Source: Thermoactinomyces sp. DSM 45892
GTDB lineage: Bacteria > Bacillota > Bacilli > Thermoactinomycetales > Thermoactinomycetaceae
DNA length: 64,000 bases
Assembly: GCF_900107305.1 (NCBI RefSeq)
Contig: NZ_FNPL01000003.1
Span: 62,001-126,000, forward strand
Direction of reading: 5' to 3'
Shown here: piece by piece, positions 45,801 to 54,474 of the stretch
Numbering within the stretch: position 1 is the stretch's first letter
How the letters are laid out: each line of letters starts with the position of its first letter
The notes under the pieces: generated by a model
What the model was told of the DNA's origin: nothing
Seen by the model: the letters and a program-made list of their open reading frames with translations, nothing else
Database searches by the model: none
Position numbers and translations under genes: made by a program

Positions 45801-47192
45801 ATGAGAAAAGAAAAACGGCAATCGAAGGAGAGCCGCTTAGAAGTAGGGCAGGTTGTCACGATTCCGATTCGGAAATTAGGGATTAATGGTGAAGGAGTAG
45901 GACACGTTCAAAAGAAAGTGGTTTTTGTAGAGGGCGCGATACCGGGAGAAGAGGTTCAAGTTCGCATAGGACAGGTTGAGGATCGGTTTGCCTATGGTGA
46001 GTTAATGAAAGTAATCAAGCGTAGCCCTTATCGCGTGGAGCCAGAGTGTCCTGTGTATGATCGATGCGGGGGATGTACGATTCAACATATTCATAAACGT
46101 TTCCAAGCCCGGTTGAAAAGAGAACAGATTGAAGAATCATTTCGGCGTTATACTTCATTGACTGAATTACCGATAGAGCCAACGATTCGCATGCAGGACC
46201 CGTGGAAATATCGTAATAAAGCCCAGCTTCCTGTAAAGCAAATCGGAAGAAAAGTAGCGATGGGGTTGTATACGGCTGACTCAAATCATCTGGTAGATGC
46301 AAGTGAATGTAAAGTGCATCATCCAAAGCTAAATGATATCTTAGAGCGTTGTCGAAGAGTTGTGGAGCGCCTGAGAATCCCTGTGGTTGACGGTGGGAAG
46401 CGGGGTAAAGGGATCAGGCATCTAGTGGCGCGGATTGGGTTTCGCACAGATGAGGTTCAGCTTGTTATCGTGTCGTCAATCCGTCAATTGGAGCAAGAGG
46501 CACAGCTTGTGGAAGAGATTCGTAAGCGGGTACCTGAGTTAGTCAGTATCGTGTACAACTGGAATCCAGAGGATACCTCGTTGGTATTTGGAGAAGAGAC
46601 ACGAGTGTTGTGGGGAGAAGAGAAGTTACAAGATCGTCTTGGGGATTATATGTTCAATCTATCTGCACGAGCCTTTTATCAATTAAATCCACAGCAGACA
46701 GAAGTTTTATACGACCAAGTGAAGAAAGTGGCATCCCTTACAGGAACAGAAATGGTTATCGATGCTTACTGTGGAGTAGGAACGATCGGGATTTGGTTAG
46801 CTGCGGATGCGAAGAAAGTGATGGGGATTGAGAGTATTGAAGAAGCAGTGGCAGATGCAAAAGAGAATGCGGAGATCAATGAGGTTGATAATATCGAATT
46901 CTATTTTGGACAAGCTGAGGAATTGATTCCTACATGGGTAAAGCAGGGATTGGAGCCGGATGTGATCGTCGTTGATCCTCCACGTACTGGATTAGGGCAG
47001 GTTATGGTAGATACTCTGTGCGAAGTGAAAGTTTCACGATTCATCTACGTATCTTGTAACCCGGCCACACTAGCTAAAGACAGTGAGCAATTATTGAAGG
47101 CAGGTTATGAGTTAGAAAATATTATTCCAGTGGATCTTTTTCCGCAAACGGCTCATATTGAGGCAGTTTGTCGGTTTGTGTATAAGAAGTGA
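45801..47192 (+). CDS. 23S rRNA (uracil-C5)-methyltransferase, RlmD/RlmCD type
   Basis: 463 residues. A TRAM domain comes first (residues about 15-75, GQVVTIPIRKLGINGEGVGH). The 4Fe-4S cysteines are in CPVYDRCGGCTIQHI plus a later ECKVHH. The methyltransferase core has VIDAYCGVGTIGIWLA, VVDPPRTGLG, and catalytic Cys in YVSCNPATLAKD. It forms 5-methyluridine in 23S rRNA using SAM. The length and order match B. subtilis RlmCD. The start lacks a strong ribosome site, so a few residues of uncertainty remain. Confidence 0.92.
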   Translation: MRKEKRQSKESRLEVGQVVTIPIRKLGINGEGVGHVQKKVVFVEGAIPGEEVQVRIGQVEDRFAYGELMKVIKRSPYRVEPECPVYDRCGGCTIQHIHKRFQARLKREQIEESFRRYTSLTELPIEPTIRMQDPWKYRNKAQLPVKQIGRKVAMGLYTADSNHLVDASECKVHHPKLNDILERCRRVVERLRIPVVDGGKRGKGIRHLVARIGFRTDEVQLVIVSSIRQLEQEAQLVEEIRKRVPELVSIVYNWNPEDTSLVFGEETRVLWGEEKLQDRLGDYMFNLSARAFYQLNPQQTEVLYDQVKKVASLTGTEMVIDAYCGVGTIGIWLAADAKKVMGIESIEEAVADAKENAEINEVDNIEFYFGQAEELIPTWVKQGLEPDVIVVDPPRTGLGQVMVDTLCEVKVSRFIYVSCNPATLAKDSEQLLKAGYELENIIPVDLFPQTAHIEAVCRFVYKK

Positions 47193-47225
47193 TGGGTCTA
47201 CTATTAGAGCAAGCCCGGGGCATAT

Positions 47226-47266
47226 GCATCTGACCACAGTCCACTAACCTCGCTGTGGTCAGATGC
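47226..47266. repeat. Perfect 14-bp inverted repeat
   Basis: GCATCTGACCACAG (47226-47239) and its exact complement (47253-47266) flank 13 bases. There is no T tract, so it is not a classical terminator. It lies between rlmD and the epimerase gene. Confidence 0.6.
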
Positions 47267-47325
47267 GTAGTCTCTAGTCTGTTCTCCCTAGTTAATCAAC
47301 AGATCTTGGTGAGGGAGTTGATTTG

Positions 47326-48297
47326 GTGAAGAAGTGTTTGATATTCGGGGGAAGCGTGTTTGTGGGGAAGGCGATTGCGGAAGGGTTTGTTCGCGAGGGG
47401 CATCAGGTTTACGTGTTAAATCGCGGGAATCATTCCAATGTTAATGGTTGTATTCATCTACAAGCAGATCGAAATGATGGGGACCAATTGGATCGAGCTT
47501 TGGAAGGCATTAACTTTGATATCGTTGTAGATGGATCTGCATATGAGCCATTTCAGACGAGACTTGCGATTCAGTGTCTTTCAGGGAGAGTCAGTCATTT
47601 TATTCATATTAGTAGTGCGGCGGTTTACCAGCAGACAGAGGTGTATCCACTCACAGAAGAGAGTCCTGTTGGCGTCCATAAGCTTTGGGGTGATTATGGT
47701 AGAGGAAAGTACCTTTGCGAGCAGGAATTAATAAAGAGTTTTCAGGAAGATGGTTTTCCGATGACGATATTCCGTCCCTTTTATATCTATGGACCGGGGA
47801 ATAATCTGGACCGAGAGATGTATATATTTCGCCGTTTAGTCAAAAGAAGACCGATCATCGTCCCTGGAAACGGTTCCTCATTGATCCAATTTGGCCATAT
47901 TGATGACTTGGTAGAGGGATTGGTGCAATGTATGCTACAAGAAAAGAGCTTTGGTCAGATTTATAATATTGCTGGAGATGAGGTTGTTACATTAAAAGGA
48001 TGGGTCGAGGCTTGTGCAGAAGTGGTCGGGATGACACCGAAAATGGAATTGGTAAGAGGAAATGTTGGATTTGAAGCAAGGCAGTGGTTTCCTTTTCGGG
48101 ATGTCCATCTCTTCGGTAGTTGTCATAAGTTGAAACAGCATCTGGGAATTCAACCTCGATTCTCTCTATTAGAAGGATTACGAGATATGTATAACAAAAT
48201 GGATAAGGAGCTATTCACCCAACCAATGGTTTGTTCGGAAGTAGAGCGTGCTATTTTGAAAGATGTGACGGGAAGAGTGGAAGGTGACTCACATTGA
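47326..48297 (+). CDS. NAD-dependent epimerase/dehydratase family protein
   Basis: 323 residues from GTG 47326 (GTGAGGGAG 8 bases upstream; a TTG three bases earlier is the alternative). A Rossmann motif FGGSVFVGKAIAEGF lies at residues 7-21, the Ser of SSAAVY near 105 and the YxxxK-like YGRGKYLCEQ near 127. Extended short-chain enzymes of this type act on nucleotide sugars or reduce other compounds. It overlaps the next gene by four bases, so the two belong to one operon. Confidence 0.85.
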   Translation: MKKCLIFGGSVFVGKAIAEGFVREGHQVYVLNRGNHSNVNGCIHLQADRNDGDQLDRALEGINFDIVVDGSAYEPFQTRLAIQCLSGRVSHFIHISSAAVYQQTEVYPLTEESPVGVHKLWGDYGRGKYLCEQELIKSFQEDGFPMTIFRPFYIYGPGNNLDREMYIFRRLVKRRPIIVPGNGSSLIQFGHIDDLVEGLVQCMLQEKSFGQIYNIAGDEVVTLKGWVEACAEVVGMTPKMELVRGNVGFEARQWFPFRDVHLFGSCHKLKQHLGIQPRFSLLEGLRDMYNKMDKELFTQPMVCSEVERAILKDVTGRVEGDSH

Positions 48298-48914
48298 AAA
48301 CGACTTCAAGAGCATCCCATATTTTAGACCAGTGTCTTGAGAAATATCATTCAAACCAGCCGTTTTTATTAGGAATCGATGGTTTGAGTGGATCAGGGAA
48401 AACAACTCTTACAGCACAACTGCAGGAACTGTGTTTGCTCCGCAACATCCCTGTTACCATTATTCACATGGACGATCACATTGTACCGAGAAAGCAGCGT
48501 TATGATACTGGTGAGGCTCAGTGGTGTGAGTACTATTATCGACAATGGGATCGCCTTCGATGGAGAAATCTACTACAAGGATTTCGTAAGCCCATCGACC
48601 AATTGATCCAGCTCGAATATTACCAAAAAGAGTGGGACGAGTATGTAATTCGAAATGTTTCCCTTTCTCCACAAAATATTGTGATGGTGGAAGGGGTTTT
48701 CTTACAACGAGAGGAATGGCGCTCTTTTTTCGACTATGTGGTTTATCTAGATGTTGATCGCATTACTCGTAATGATCGGGTATTGGAACGAGACACGTAT
48801 ATCGGGGATATGGATGAGAGGCATGCTAAGTACTTGCTGCGATATTGGCCAGCAGAAGATTATTATGTAGAACATGTTCAGCCTAAGGCATTGGCTGATA
48901 TGGTGATATCGTAG
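48294..48914 (+). CDS. P-loop kinase, uridine kinase-like
   Basis: 206 residues, TTG start overlapping the epimerase stop. A Walker A motif GIDGLSGSGKTTLTAQL stands near residue 25. Also seen are IIHMDDHIVPRKQRYDTGE (the Asp pair near the phosphate acceptor), VEGVFLQREEW and a lid with RVLERDTYIG. The phosphoribulokinase/uridine kinase family phosphorylates nucleosides or related sugars. The exact substrate is unknown; it may act with the epimerase on one metabolite. The length is typical. Confidence 0.83.
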   Translation: MKTTSRASHILDQCLEKYHSNQPFLLGIDGLSGSGKTTLTAQLQELCLLRNIPVTIIHMDDHIVPRKQRYDTGEAQWCEYYYRQWDRLRWRNLLQGFRKPIDQLIQLEYYQKEWDEYVIRNVSLSPQNIVMVEGVFLQREEWRSFFDYVVYLDVDRITRNDRVLERDTYIGDMDERHAKYLLRYWPAEDYYVEHVQPKALADMVIS

Positions 48915-49004
48915 TCCCCCGCATTCTTTATAAGTTTTACCACTTGCCACTGCTACGAAGGACGAAGTAGGCTTAATACATTTCAAAGGAGGTAGCGGGT
49001 ACAA

Positions 49005-50627
49005 ATGGAACGCATAATCCTTGAAAACGGCATCATTACTACGCTCGACCCCAACCTCCCATTCGCCGAAGCCATCTATATAGAGAATGGGAAAATAAAA
49101 GCAGTCGGAACGAGGAAAGATATCTGTTGTAGGTACGATGGAGCTAATGTGAAAAGAATAGACTGCAAAGGAGCCTACGTATACCCTGGATTCGTCGATA
49201 GCCATATGCATCTTTCACTCGTAGGACAAAAGCTACAGATGCTCGACTTTCGAGAGATTTGTTCGAAAGTGGAGATGCTTCGTCTGATTCGTGAGCGTGC
49301 GGAGGCACTACCTAGCGATGAATGGATCGTAGGGCAAGGATGGCAGGAATCGATGCTGGATGAACTCCCTAGTCTCGAAGAATTAGATGAGTTCTCATTA
49401 GGCAGACCCGTATTACTGAGTCGAGTCTGCTTTCATAGTTATCTCGCTAGCGGGCGGGCGGCAGAGTTGGCGGGAGTTTGTCCCCATCAAGAAGAGCCAG
49501 AAAAAGGAGCTTATGGACGTGACTCAGACGGGCGGTGGAACGGAAGAATGTATGAAGAGGCATCCCTCCCTTTTCATCAAGCACAGCCGAAGCCAACCTA
49601 TGAGCAGAAGAAATCCACGTTACGGCAAGCGATGGAGCTTGCATTGCAATACGGACTCACAGCCGTACATACGGAGGATTTGCGTTTTATCGAAAGCGTA
49701 GCCGACTTAATCCAGATTCATCGTGAACTACGCCAAGAAGGAACCTATCTACGAACGCATCAGCTCATTTATCAGCCATACTTTGACCAGCTAGGGGAGC
49801 TAGGATTACATTTTCAGGATGGGGACGAATGGTTTCGTATTGGAGCGATGAAATTATTTGCAGATGGGTCACTCGGAAGTTGGACTGCTTGGTTACAAGA
49901 GCCTTATGCAGATAATCCAACGACAAATGGGATTTCAATTCATACCGATGATCAACTCCTCCACTTCGCAGAACACGCTACAACAAGAGGTTATCCCATT
50001 GCAGTTCATGCGATCGGAGATGCCGCAGCCGACCAAGTCATCAGTACCATTGAACAACTCAAGCGAAAATATGGAAGCGAAGATCCGCCTCGGCATCGTC
50101 TGATCCACGCCCAAATTTTACAACCGTCTATGGTAGAGAGAATCAAGAAAGCGAAGATTTCTCTCGATTTACAACCTATCTTTGTACAGGGGGATTTTCC
50201 ATGGGTAGTGAAGCGAATTGGTGAGAAACGATTAACTACTTCCTATTCTTGGAAAACATTGATCGAAGCGGGAATTCCGTGTGCTGGGGGAAGTGATGCG
50301 CCGATAGAGCCATTATCGCCTCTTCAAGGTATTTACTCTGCCATGACACGAAACCATCATCCAACTGATCATGTTTATTATCATGATTCCCAAAAGATAA
50401 CGGCTGAACAAGCCCTTCGATTATATACACTCGGAAGTGCTTACTTAGCAGGTGAAGAAAAAGAGCGTGGATCGATTACGCCTCATAAATATGCAGATTT
50501 CACCATCTTAGATCAGGATCTCCTACAATGTGCACCGGAGGAAATTCGCGATGCTACCGTATTAGCTACGATTGTAAATGGAAAGGTAGCTTATACAGCC
50601 TCGTCTTTTACAAGAATAACTAGATGA
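49005..50627 (+). CDS. Amidohydrolase, YtcJ-like
   Basis: 540 residues, AAAGGAGGT upstream. The metal-dependent amidohydrolase pattern is complete: VDSHMHLSL (His-x-His) near 66, AVHTEDLRF, MKLFADGSLGSW, IAVHAIGDAA, LIHAQI and GGSDAPIEPLSPLQG with the final Asp near 440. Relatives include YtcJ and NfdA (N-substituted formamide deformylase). It hydrolyses an amide or formamide bond; the natural substrate is unknown. No signal peptide, so cytoplasmic. Monocistronic, with a terminator at 50622. Confidence 0.88.
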   Translation: MERIILENGIITTLDPNLPFAEAIYIENGKIKAVGTRKDICCRYDGANVKRIDCKGAYVYPGFVDSHMHLSLVGQKLQMLDFREICSKVEMLRLIRERAEALPSDEWIVGQGWQESMLDELPSLEELDEFSLGRPVLLSRVCFHSYLASGRAAELAGVCPHQEEPEKGAYGRDSDGRWNGRMYEEASLPFHQAQPKPTYEQKKSTLRQAMELALQYGLTAVHTEDLRFIESVADLIQIHRELRQEGTYLRTHQLIYQPYFDQLGELGLHFQDGDEWFRIGAMKLFADGSLGSWTAWLQEPYADNPTTNGISIHTDDQLLHFAEHATTRGYPIAVHAIGDAAADQVISTIEQLKRKYGSEDPPRHRLIHAQILQPSMVERIKKAKISLDLQPIFVQGDFPWVVKRIGEKRLTTSYSWKTLIEAGIPCAGGSDAPIEPLSPLQGIYSAMTRNHHPTDHVYYHDSQKITAEQALRLYTLGSAYLAGEEKERGSITPHKYADFTILDQDLLQCAPEEIRDATVLATIVNGKVAYTASSFTRITR

Positions 50628-50653
50628 CTTCAAGTAGGGAGTCATCTTTTTTA
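50622..50653 (+). terminator. Terminator after the amidohydrolase
   Basis: AGATGACT, loop, AGTCATCT, then T run. Confidence 0.8.
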
Positions 50654-50701
50654 TGTTCTAACTGATCGGGTGGAATCATAGGCTATGCATGAGGTGATCA
50701 C

Positions 50702-51127
50702 ATGGCCGTGATTCGCACCAACTCAGAACAAATTAAATTATTAGCTAGATTATTGCGTGCCGAAGCCGAAGGAGAAGGCGAGCAAGGTATGTTAATGGTG
50801 GGGAATGTGGGAGTCAACCGAGTTCGAAGCAACTGCTTGGACTTCAAAAATATCCGTACCATTCAACAGATGGTGTTCCAAAGTCCAGGAGGATTTGAAT
50901 CTACACAGAAACCGTATTTCTATCAGGCAGCTAGAGAACGAGAAATTCGCCTAGCTCAAGATGTGGTAAATGGAAGGCGAATCGATCCTGCTAGAAATGC
51001 GTTATGGTTTTTCAGGCCAGTTGGGGCTTGCCCACCGAAGTGGTATAACCAAGCGAATAGTGGCCGCTTTAAGGCTCATTGCTTTTTTGTTCCTACACAA
51101 GCTGATTGTCCTAGAGTATACACTTAG
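50702..51127 (+). CDS. cwlJ: Spore cortex hydrolase CwlJ
   Basis: 141 residues without a signal peptide, as usual for CwlJ. The catalytic domain starts at IKLLARLLRAEAEGEGEQGMLMVGNVGVNR (catalytic Glu in RAEAEGEG), then FKNIRTIQQMVFQSPGGFES and NALWFFRPVGACPPKWYNQ. It degrades spore cortex peptidoglycan during germination and needs GerQ for its place in the spore. The gerQ gene follows after 24 bases, the same arrangement as in B. subtilis. A mother-cell sporulation promoter is expected upstream. Confidence 0.94.
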   Translation: MAVIRTNSEQIKLLARLLRAEAEGEGEQGMLMVGNVGVNRVRSNCLDFKNIRTIQQMVFQSPGGFESTQKPYFYQAAREREIRLAQDVVNGRRIDPARNALWFFRPVGACPPKWYNQANSGRFKAHCFFVPTQADCPRVYT

Positions 51128-51151
51128 CAAAGGGAAAAGGGGTAGGAGGCT

Positions 51152-51481
51152 ATGTACTGGCAATATCCGTACCAACAGTATCAATATGGTGGTAATGTTT
51201 TACAAGCAGGAAATATTCAACAACGAACAGAACGTTATTATTCCGAAGACTTATTGCAAAAAAACATAGGGAAGACGGTTACGGTGTATCTCACATTTGA
51301 AAATAATAAACAATGGAATGCAAGGCAGGTAACTGGAAAATTACGTGAAGTAGGAAGAGATTTTATCCTTGTTAAGGATCGTCAGACAGGGAAGGATCAG
51401 ATGTATCTAAATATAAATGTCGACTATATTGTATTTGATGATGCACCTGCAACGATCGCAGATGGATATGATCCAGACTGA
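51152..51481 (+). CDS. gerQ: Spore coat protein GerQ
   Basis: 109 residues. A Tyr/Gln-rich N-terminus (MYWQYPYQQYQYGGN) is followed by the conserved GerQ core: YYSEDLLQKNIGKTVTVYLTFENN, then GRDFILVKDRQTGKDQMYL and NVDYIVFDD. GerQ is a coat protein cross-linked by transglutaminase through Lys residues and holds CwlJ in the spore. It forms an operon with cwlJ (24-base gap, ribosome site GGGGTAGGAGG) and ends in a terminator at 51503. Confidence 0.95.
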   Translation: MYWQYPYQQYQYGGNVLQAGNIQQRTERYYSEDLLQKNIGKTVTVYLTFENNKQWNARQVTGKLREVGRDFILVKDRQTGKDQMYLNINVDYIVFDDAPATIADGYDPD

Positions 51482-51502
51482 CGAATGAAATACAGCAGGC
51501 TG

Positions 51503-51537
51503 AAAGACTAGGATCTATGTGATCACTAGTCTTTTTT
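51503..51537 (+). terminator. Terminator after gerQ
   Basis: AAAGACTAG and CTAGTCTTTTTT around a loop containing GATC repeats. It may also work for the convergent protease gene. Confidence 0.8.
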
Positions 51538-51541
51538 CTGG

Positions 51542-52246
51542 TTAAGCAGTTAGATAGCGTTTAATCAATGGTTTTATATTTTCTGTCGGGATTGCAAAAC
51601 CGAGACATTGTGAAGGGTAGATAATCAGTGTATTTACGCCTATCACGTGACCATGAAGGTTGATAAGAGGACCGCCGCTATTTCCTGGATTGATCGGAGC
51701 ATCGGTCTGAATCACACTATGATAGTATCGATTTGATAATTGAAGAGGACGATTTTTTCCACTGATAATCCCTGTGGTGGCAGTTTGATCTAGTCCAAAA
51801 GGATTACCAACCGCAAGTACCCATTCCCCTACTTGTGTTTGTGTGGAATCGCCTAGTTTTAACGCATGGAGTGGGTGAGAAGTTTTGATTTGTAGTACAG
51901 CAAGATCTTTTTTGGGTTCTGACCAAACGACTTGTGCTGTTACTGGGCTACGAATGCCATCTAGTTTGATATAAATTCGCCTAGCGTTTTGAATCACATG
52001 ATAGTTTGTTAAAATGTATCCTTTACGTGAAATGATGAATCCACTACCAAATTGCCGTTCCGGCTGTTGCTGATGCCTAGGTTGCTCCATCATAATGCCA
52101 AATCGATGGGTTGTAGTAGAAGTATCTTCCGTCTGGATTGCAACAACTCCTTTTCGTACAGAGCGAATGAGCCGCACAAAATAGTTAGAAGGGTGATGGG
52201 CAGCTAGTCGATTTGTATAGGATCGTTGCATTTTTTTGGATGACAT
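51542..52246 (-). CDS. HtrA/trypsin-like serine protease without PDZ or membrane anchor
   Basis: The ATG at 52246 (234 residues) follows ACGGAGTG at 9 bases. The trypsin-like triad is complete: His in YILTNYHVIQNA, Asp in PKKDLAVLQI and Ser in INPGNSGGPLIN. GSGFIISRKGYILTNYHV and GEWVLAVGNPFGL are typical of HtrA. Bacillus HtrA proteins have a membrane anchor and a PDZ domain; both are absent, and no signal peptide is seen. It would act in the cytoplasm or the forming spore (compare YyxA-like proteins). It is convergent with the cwlJ-gerQ operon. Confidence 0.85.
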   Translation of the reverse strand: MSSKKMQRSYTNRLAAHHPSNYFVRLIRSVRKGVVAIQTEDTSTTTHRFGIMMEQPRHQQQPERQFGSGFIISRKGYILTNYHVIQNARRIYIKLDGIRSPVTAQVVWSEPKKDLAVLQIKTSHPLHALKLGDSTQTQVGEWVLAVGNPFGLDQTATTGIISGKNRPLQLSNRYYHSVIQTDAPINPGNSGGPLINLHGHVIGVNTLIIYPSQCLGFAIPTENIKPLIKRYLTA

Positions 52247-52397
52247 CTCGATAATCACTCCGTTTCTCTCGTGCTACTCCAATCATTTTATGTTTGAAAA
52301 TGATGACGGTACAGGCTGATAACTAGAAAATGAGGGATTCATCATAACTTGAAACGTTTGTCCATATATTGAAGTAGAGGAAGATGATACGGGAGGA

Positions 52398-52868
52398 ATG
52401 GGGATGAAAATATTTATTCGTAAAAGCGGAGCAACTTTAGCTTTAATAGCAATTTCGATTCTAGGTACGTTCCTATATATGAATTATATCGAGGATAAAC
52501 AGGCAAAAACGTATGTTGAAACCTATGTCCAACTAGGTGGTAGCCAGATCGTGAACGAGATGACAGAGACCTACTCCCAAATCATGGAGCAGTATTCTAA
52601 TTATAAATTGAACCGAGATACAAAAAAGAAGTTAGTGGATCGCCTTCAACTATTAACGAAAAAGCTTCAGCAAGTAGAAAGCCAGCTAAATACAAAAACG
52701 GACTCTCAGAAACTAGACTTCGCCTACTTGTATCAAGATGCTAAGTTGGTTTCCTTAAGCTTGTCGGACCCAACCAAAGATGATATTGTTCCAGTAGTCG
52801 TTCTTCACGCTTCTGAAGGGGTTGGAGAGTGGAAGAAACAGGTTGTGAATATGGAGCAAGGGGATTAA
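52398..52868 (+). CDS. Unknown small membrane-anchored helical protein
   Basis: 156 residues. One N-terminal hydrophobic segment (ATLALIAISILGTFLYM, about residues 13-30) acts as anchor or uncleaved signal. The rest is charged and helical with coiled-coil tendency (DRLQLLTKKLQQVESQLNTK). I do not recognise it. A second ATG at 52404 is possible; GGAGGAATGGGG covers both. It sits between the protease and bioY, with the BirA-type palindrome 20 bases past its stop. Confidence 0.6.
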   Translation: MGMKIFIRKSGATLALIAISILGTFLYMNYIEDKQAKTYVETYVQLGGSQIVNEMTETYSQIMEQYSNYKLNRDTKKKLVDRLQLLTKKLQQVESQLNTKTDSQKLDFAYLYQDAKLVSLSLSDPTKDDIVPVVVLHASEGVGEWKKQVVNMEQGD

Positions 52869-52888
52869 AACGTTGTAAGGCAGAATAA

Positions 52889-52947
52889 AAGAGAATGAAG
52901 CATTGTCAACTGAAATCTATAATTGGTTGACAATGCTTCATTCTCTT
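52889..52947. terminator. 22-bp hairpin overlapping the BirA-type operator
   Basis: AAGAGAATGAAGCATTGTCAAC (52889-52910) has an exact complement at 52926-52947 around a 15-base loop. As RNA it is a strong terminator-like hairpin for the upstream gene; as DNA its inner part is the BirA site. Confidence 0.7.
52903..52933. promoter_or_regulatory. BirA-type biotin operator
   Basis: TTGTCAAC (52903-52910), a 15-base spacer, and GTTGACAA (52926-52933) match the BirA pattern TGTnAAC-N15-GTTnACA of Firmicutes. It lies 60 bases upstream of bioY, where biotin-bound BirA would repress transport. Confidence 0.8.
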
Positions 52948-52992
52948 ATTATGATTTTATAGAAAAGTTAAATATAATAAGGAGAAATCATT

Positions 52993-53577
52993 GTGACTCA
53001 TAAATCTTTTTTATCAATTCGTGAGATGACCTTATGTGCTATGTTTGTAGCGCTTATGACGATTGGAGGACAGATTAAGCTTGATTTTACAGGGGTTCCC
53101 TTTACCCTGCAAACCTTAATTGTGATGTTAGCGGGATCCTTACTAGGAAAACGTTTAGGGACGGTTAGCATGTTTGTGTTTATTGCGTTGGTAGCTGTGG
53201 GGGCACCTCTTTTAGCCGGCTTCCAAGGTGGCATCGGCCCTCTATTTGGACCAACTGGAGGATATATCTGGTGTTTTCCACTAGCAACGTATCTAATTGG
53301 ATTCATGATCGAAAAGCTAAAAAGAGGTCAGAAATCGAAGTATTGGCATGTTCTATGTGCCTATCTGTTAGGAGGGATCGTGGTTGTTCACTTAATCGGA
53401 TATATCTGGTTTTGTAGTTATATGAATGTGCCTTATGGGAAGAATCTAGTTCTTGGACTGCTTGTTTTTATACCTGGAGATGTGATGAAAGCGCTTGTAG
53501 GTACGGTGATTAGTTTGGGTGTGTATAATGCGATCCCTAGTTTGATCCCAAGTAATGAAAAGCGGAACAAGGCGTAA
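52993..53577 (+). CDS. bioY: Biotin transporter BioY
   Basis: 194 residues from GTG 52993 (AAGGAGAA upstream). Six hydrophobic helices, with BioY marks MTIGGQIKLDFTGVPFTLQTLIVMLAGSLLG near the start, GGIGPLFGPTGGYIWCFP, and GDVMKALVGT near the end. It is the S component of ECF biotin uptake and may also work alone. The BirA-type operator ahead of it supports biotin as substrate. No ECF ATPase genes are nearby, so the general ECF module must be elsewhere. Confidence 0.94.
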   Translation: MTHKSFLSIREMTLCAMFVALMTIGGQIKLDFTGVPFTLQTLIVMLAGSLLGKRLGTVSMFVFIALVAVGAPLLAGFQGGIGPLFGPTGGYIWCFPLATYLIGFMIEKLKRGQKSKYWHVLCAYLLGGIVVVHLIGYIWFCSYMNVPYGKNLVLGLLVFIPGDVMKALVGTVISLGVYNAIPSLIPSNEKRNKA

Positions 53578-53599
53578 TAAGTCCACGACAGCAATTACT

Positions 53600-53637
53600 A
53601 AAAGCCATCTAGAATACATTTTCTAGATGGCTTTTTC
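53600..53637 (+). terminator. Terminator after bioY
   Basis: AAAAGCCATCTAGAA and TTCTAGATGGCTTTTT, near-perfect. Confidence 0.88.
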
Positions 53638-53700
53638 TCTGTTACAATCAAATATAGAAACTAGGCTAAAATCAAGCTAACATGTAGTTAGGAGAATAAT

Positions 53701-54441
53701 ATGAGTAAAACAAAAACCTCTCGTTTAGATAAAATCCTTGCTAACACTGGATTTGGAACTCGCAAGGAGATAAAAAAGCTTTGCAAACAGGAACTAGTCC
53801 TCGTAAACGGTCAAACGGTGAAAGATCCATCTACCCACGTAAACCCGTATCAAGATGAAATATTTGTGGGAAATGAAAAAGTTTTTTATAGTGAGTGGAT
53901 CTACTTGTTGATGAATAAACCAGCAGGCGTCATTTCTGCTACGGAAGATCATCAACATGAGACAGTCATTGACATAATCGATGAAAAGTACAAGAGCTTT
54001 GATCTGTTTCCTGTAGGTCGTCTGGATAAAGATACAGAGGGCTTTCTATTACTAACGAACGATGGAAAACTGGCCCATCAATTGTTATCGCCTAAAAAGC
54101 ATGTAACGAAAACGTACTATGCTGAAATAGACGGGGTGGTTACAGAGGCAGATATTGAGGCGTTTTCTAAGGGAGTTACGTTAGAAGATGGGTATCAGAC
54201 ACTCCCTGGAAAATTAGTTATCTTAACTAGTGGAATGCTATCTGAGATTGAACTTACGATTACAGAAGGAAAGTTCCACCAAGTAAAACGGATGTTTGAA
54301 GCAGTAGGGAAAAAGGTAACGTATCTTAGGCGGATTTCAATGGGTCCTCTCGAATTAGATCCCTCTCTTGATTTGGGAGAATACCGAGGGCTAACCCAGG
54401 AGGAAGTTACTCTACTCCAGCAAGCAAATCATAGCGAGTAA
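53701..54441 (+). CDS. Pseudouridine synthase, RsuA family
   Basis: 246 residues. An S4 RNA-binding domain comes first (RLDKILANTGFGTRKEIKKLCKQ). Next are LLMNKPAGVISAT, the catalytic Asp in FPVGRLDKDTEGFLLLTNDG near residue 103, and EGKFHQVKRMFEAVGKKVTYLRRISMG. It isomerises a uridine in rRNA to pseudouridine. Length and order match the RsuA/YtzG group, whose 16S target I infer. TTAGGAGAATAAT precedes the ATG. The next gene starts 33 bases downstream. Confidence 0.92.
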   Translation: MSKTKTSRLDKILANTGFGTRKEIKKLCKQELVLVNGQTVKDPSTHVNPYQDEIFVGNEKVFYSEWIYLLMNKPAGVISATEDHQHETVIDIIDEKYKSFDLFPVGRLDKDTEGFLLLTNDGKLAHQLLSPKKHVTKTYYAEIDGVVTEADIEAFSKGVTLEDGYQTLPGKLVILTSGMLSEIELTITEGKFHQVKRMFEAVGKKVTYLRRISMGPLELDPSLDLGEYRGLTQEEVTLLQQANHSE

Positions 54442-54474
54442 ATTTGTAGTTGGAGTACATGTTAGGGAGGGACC

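Noticed and set aside
47226..47266. Perfect inverted repeat considered as a terminator of rlmD
   Set aside because: There is no T tract on either strand; kept only as a repeat.
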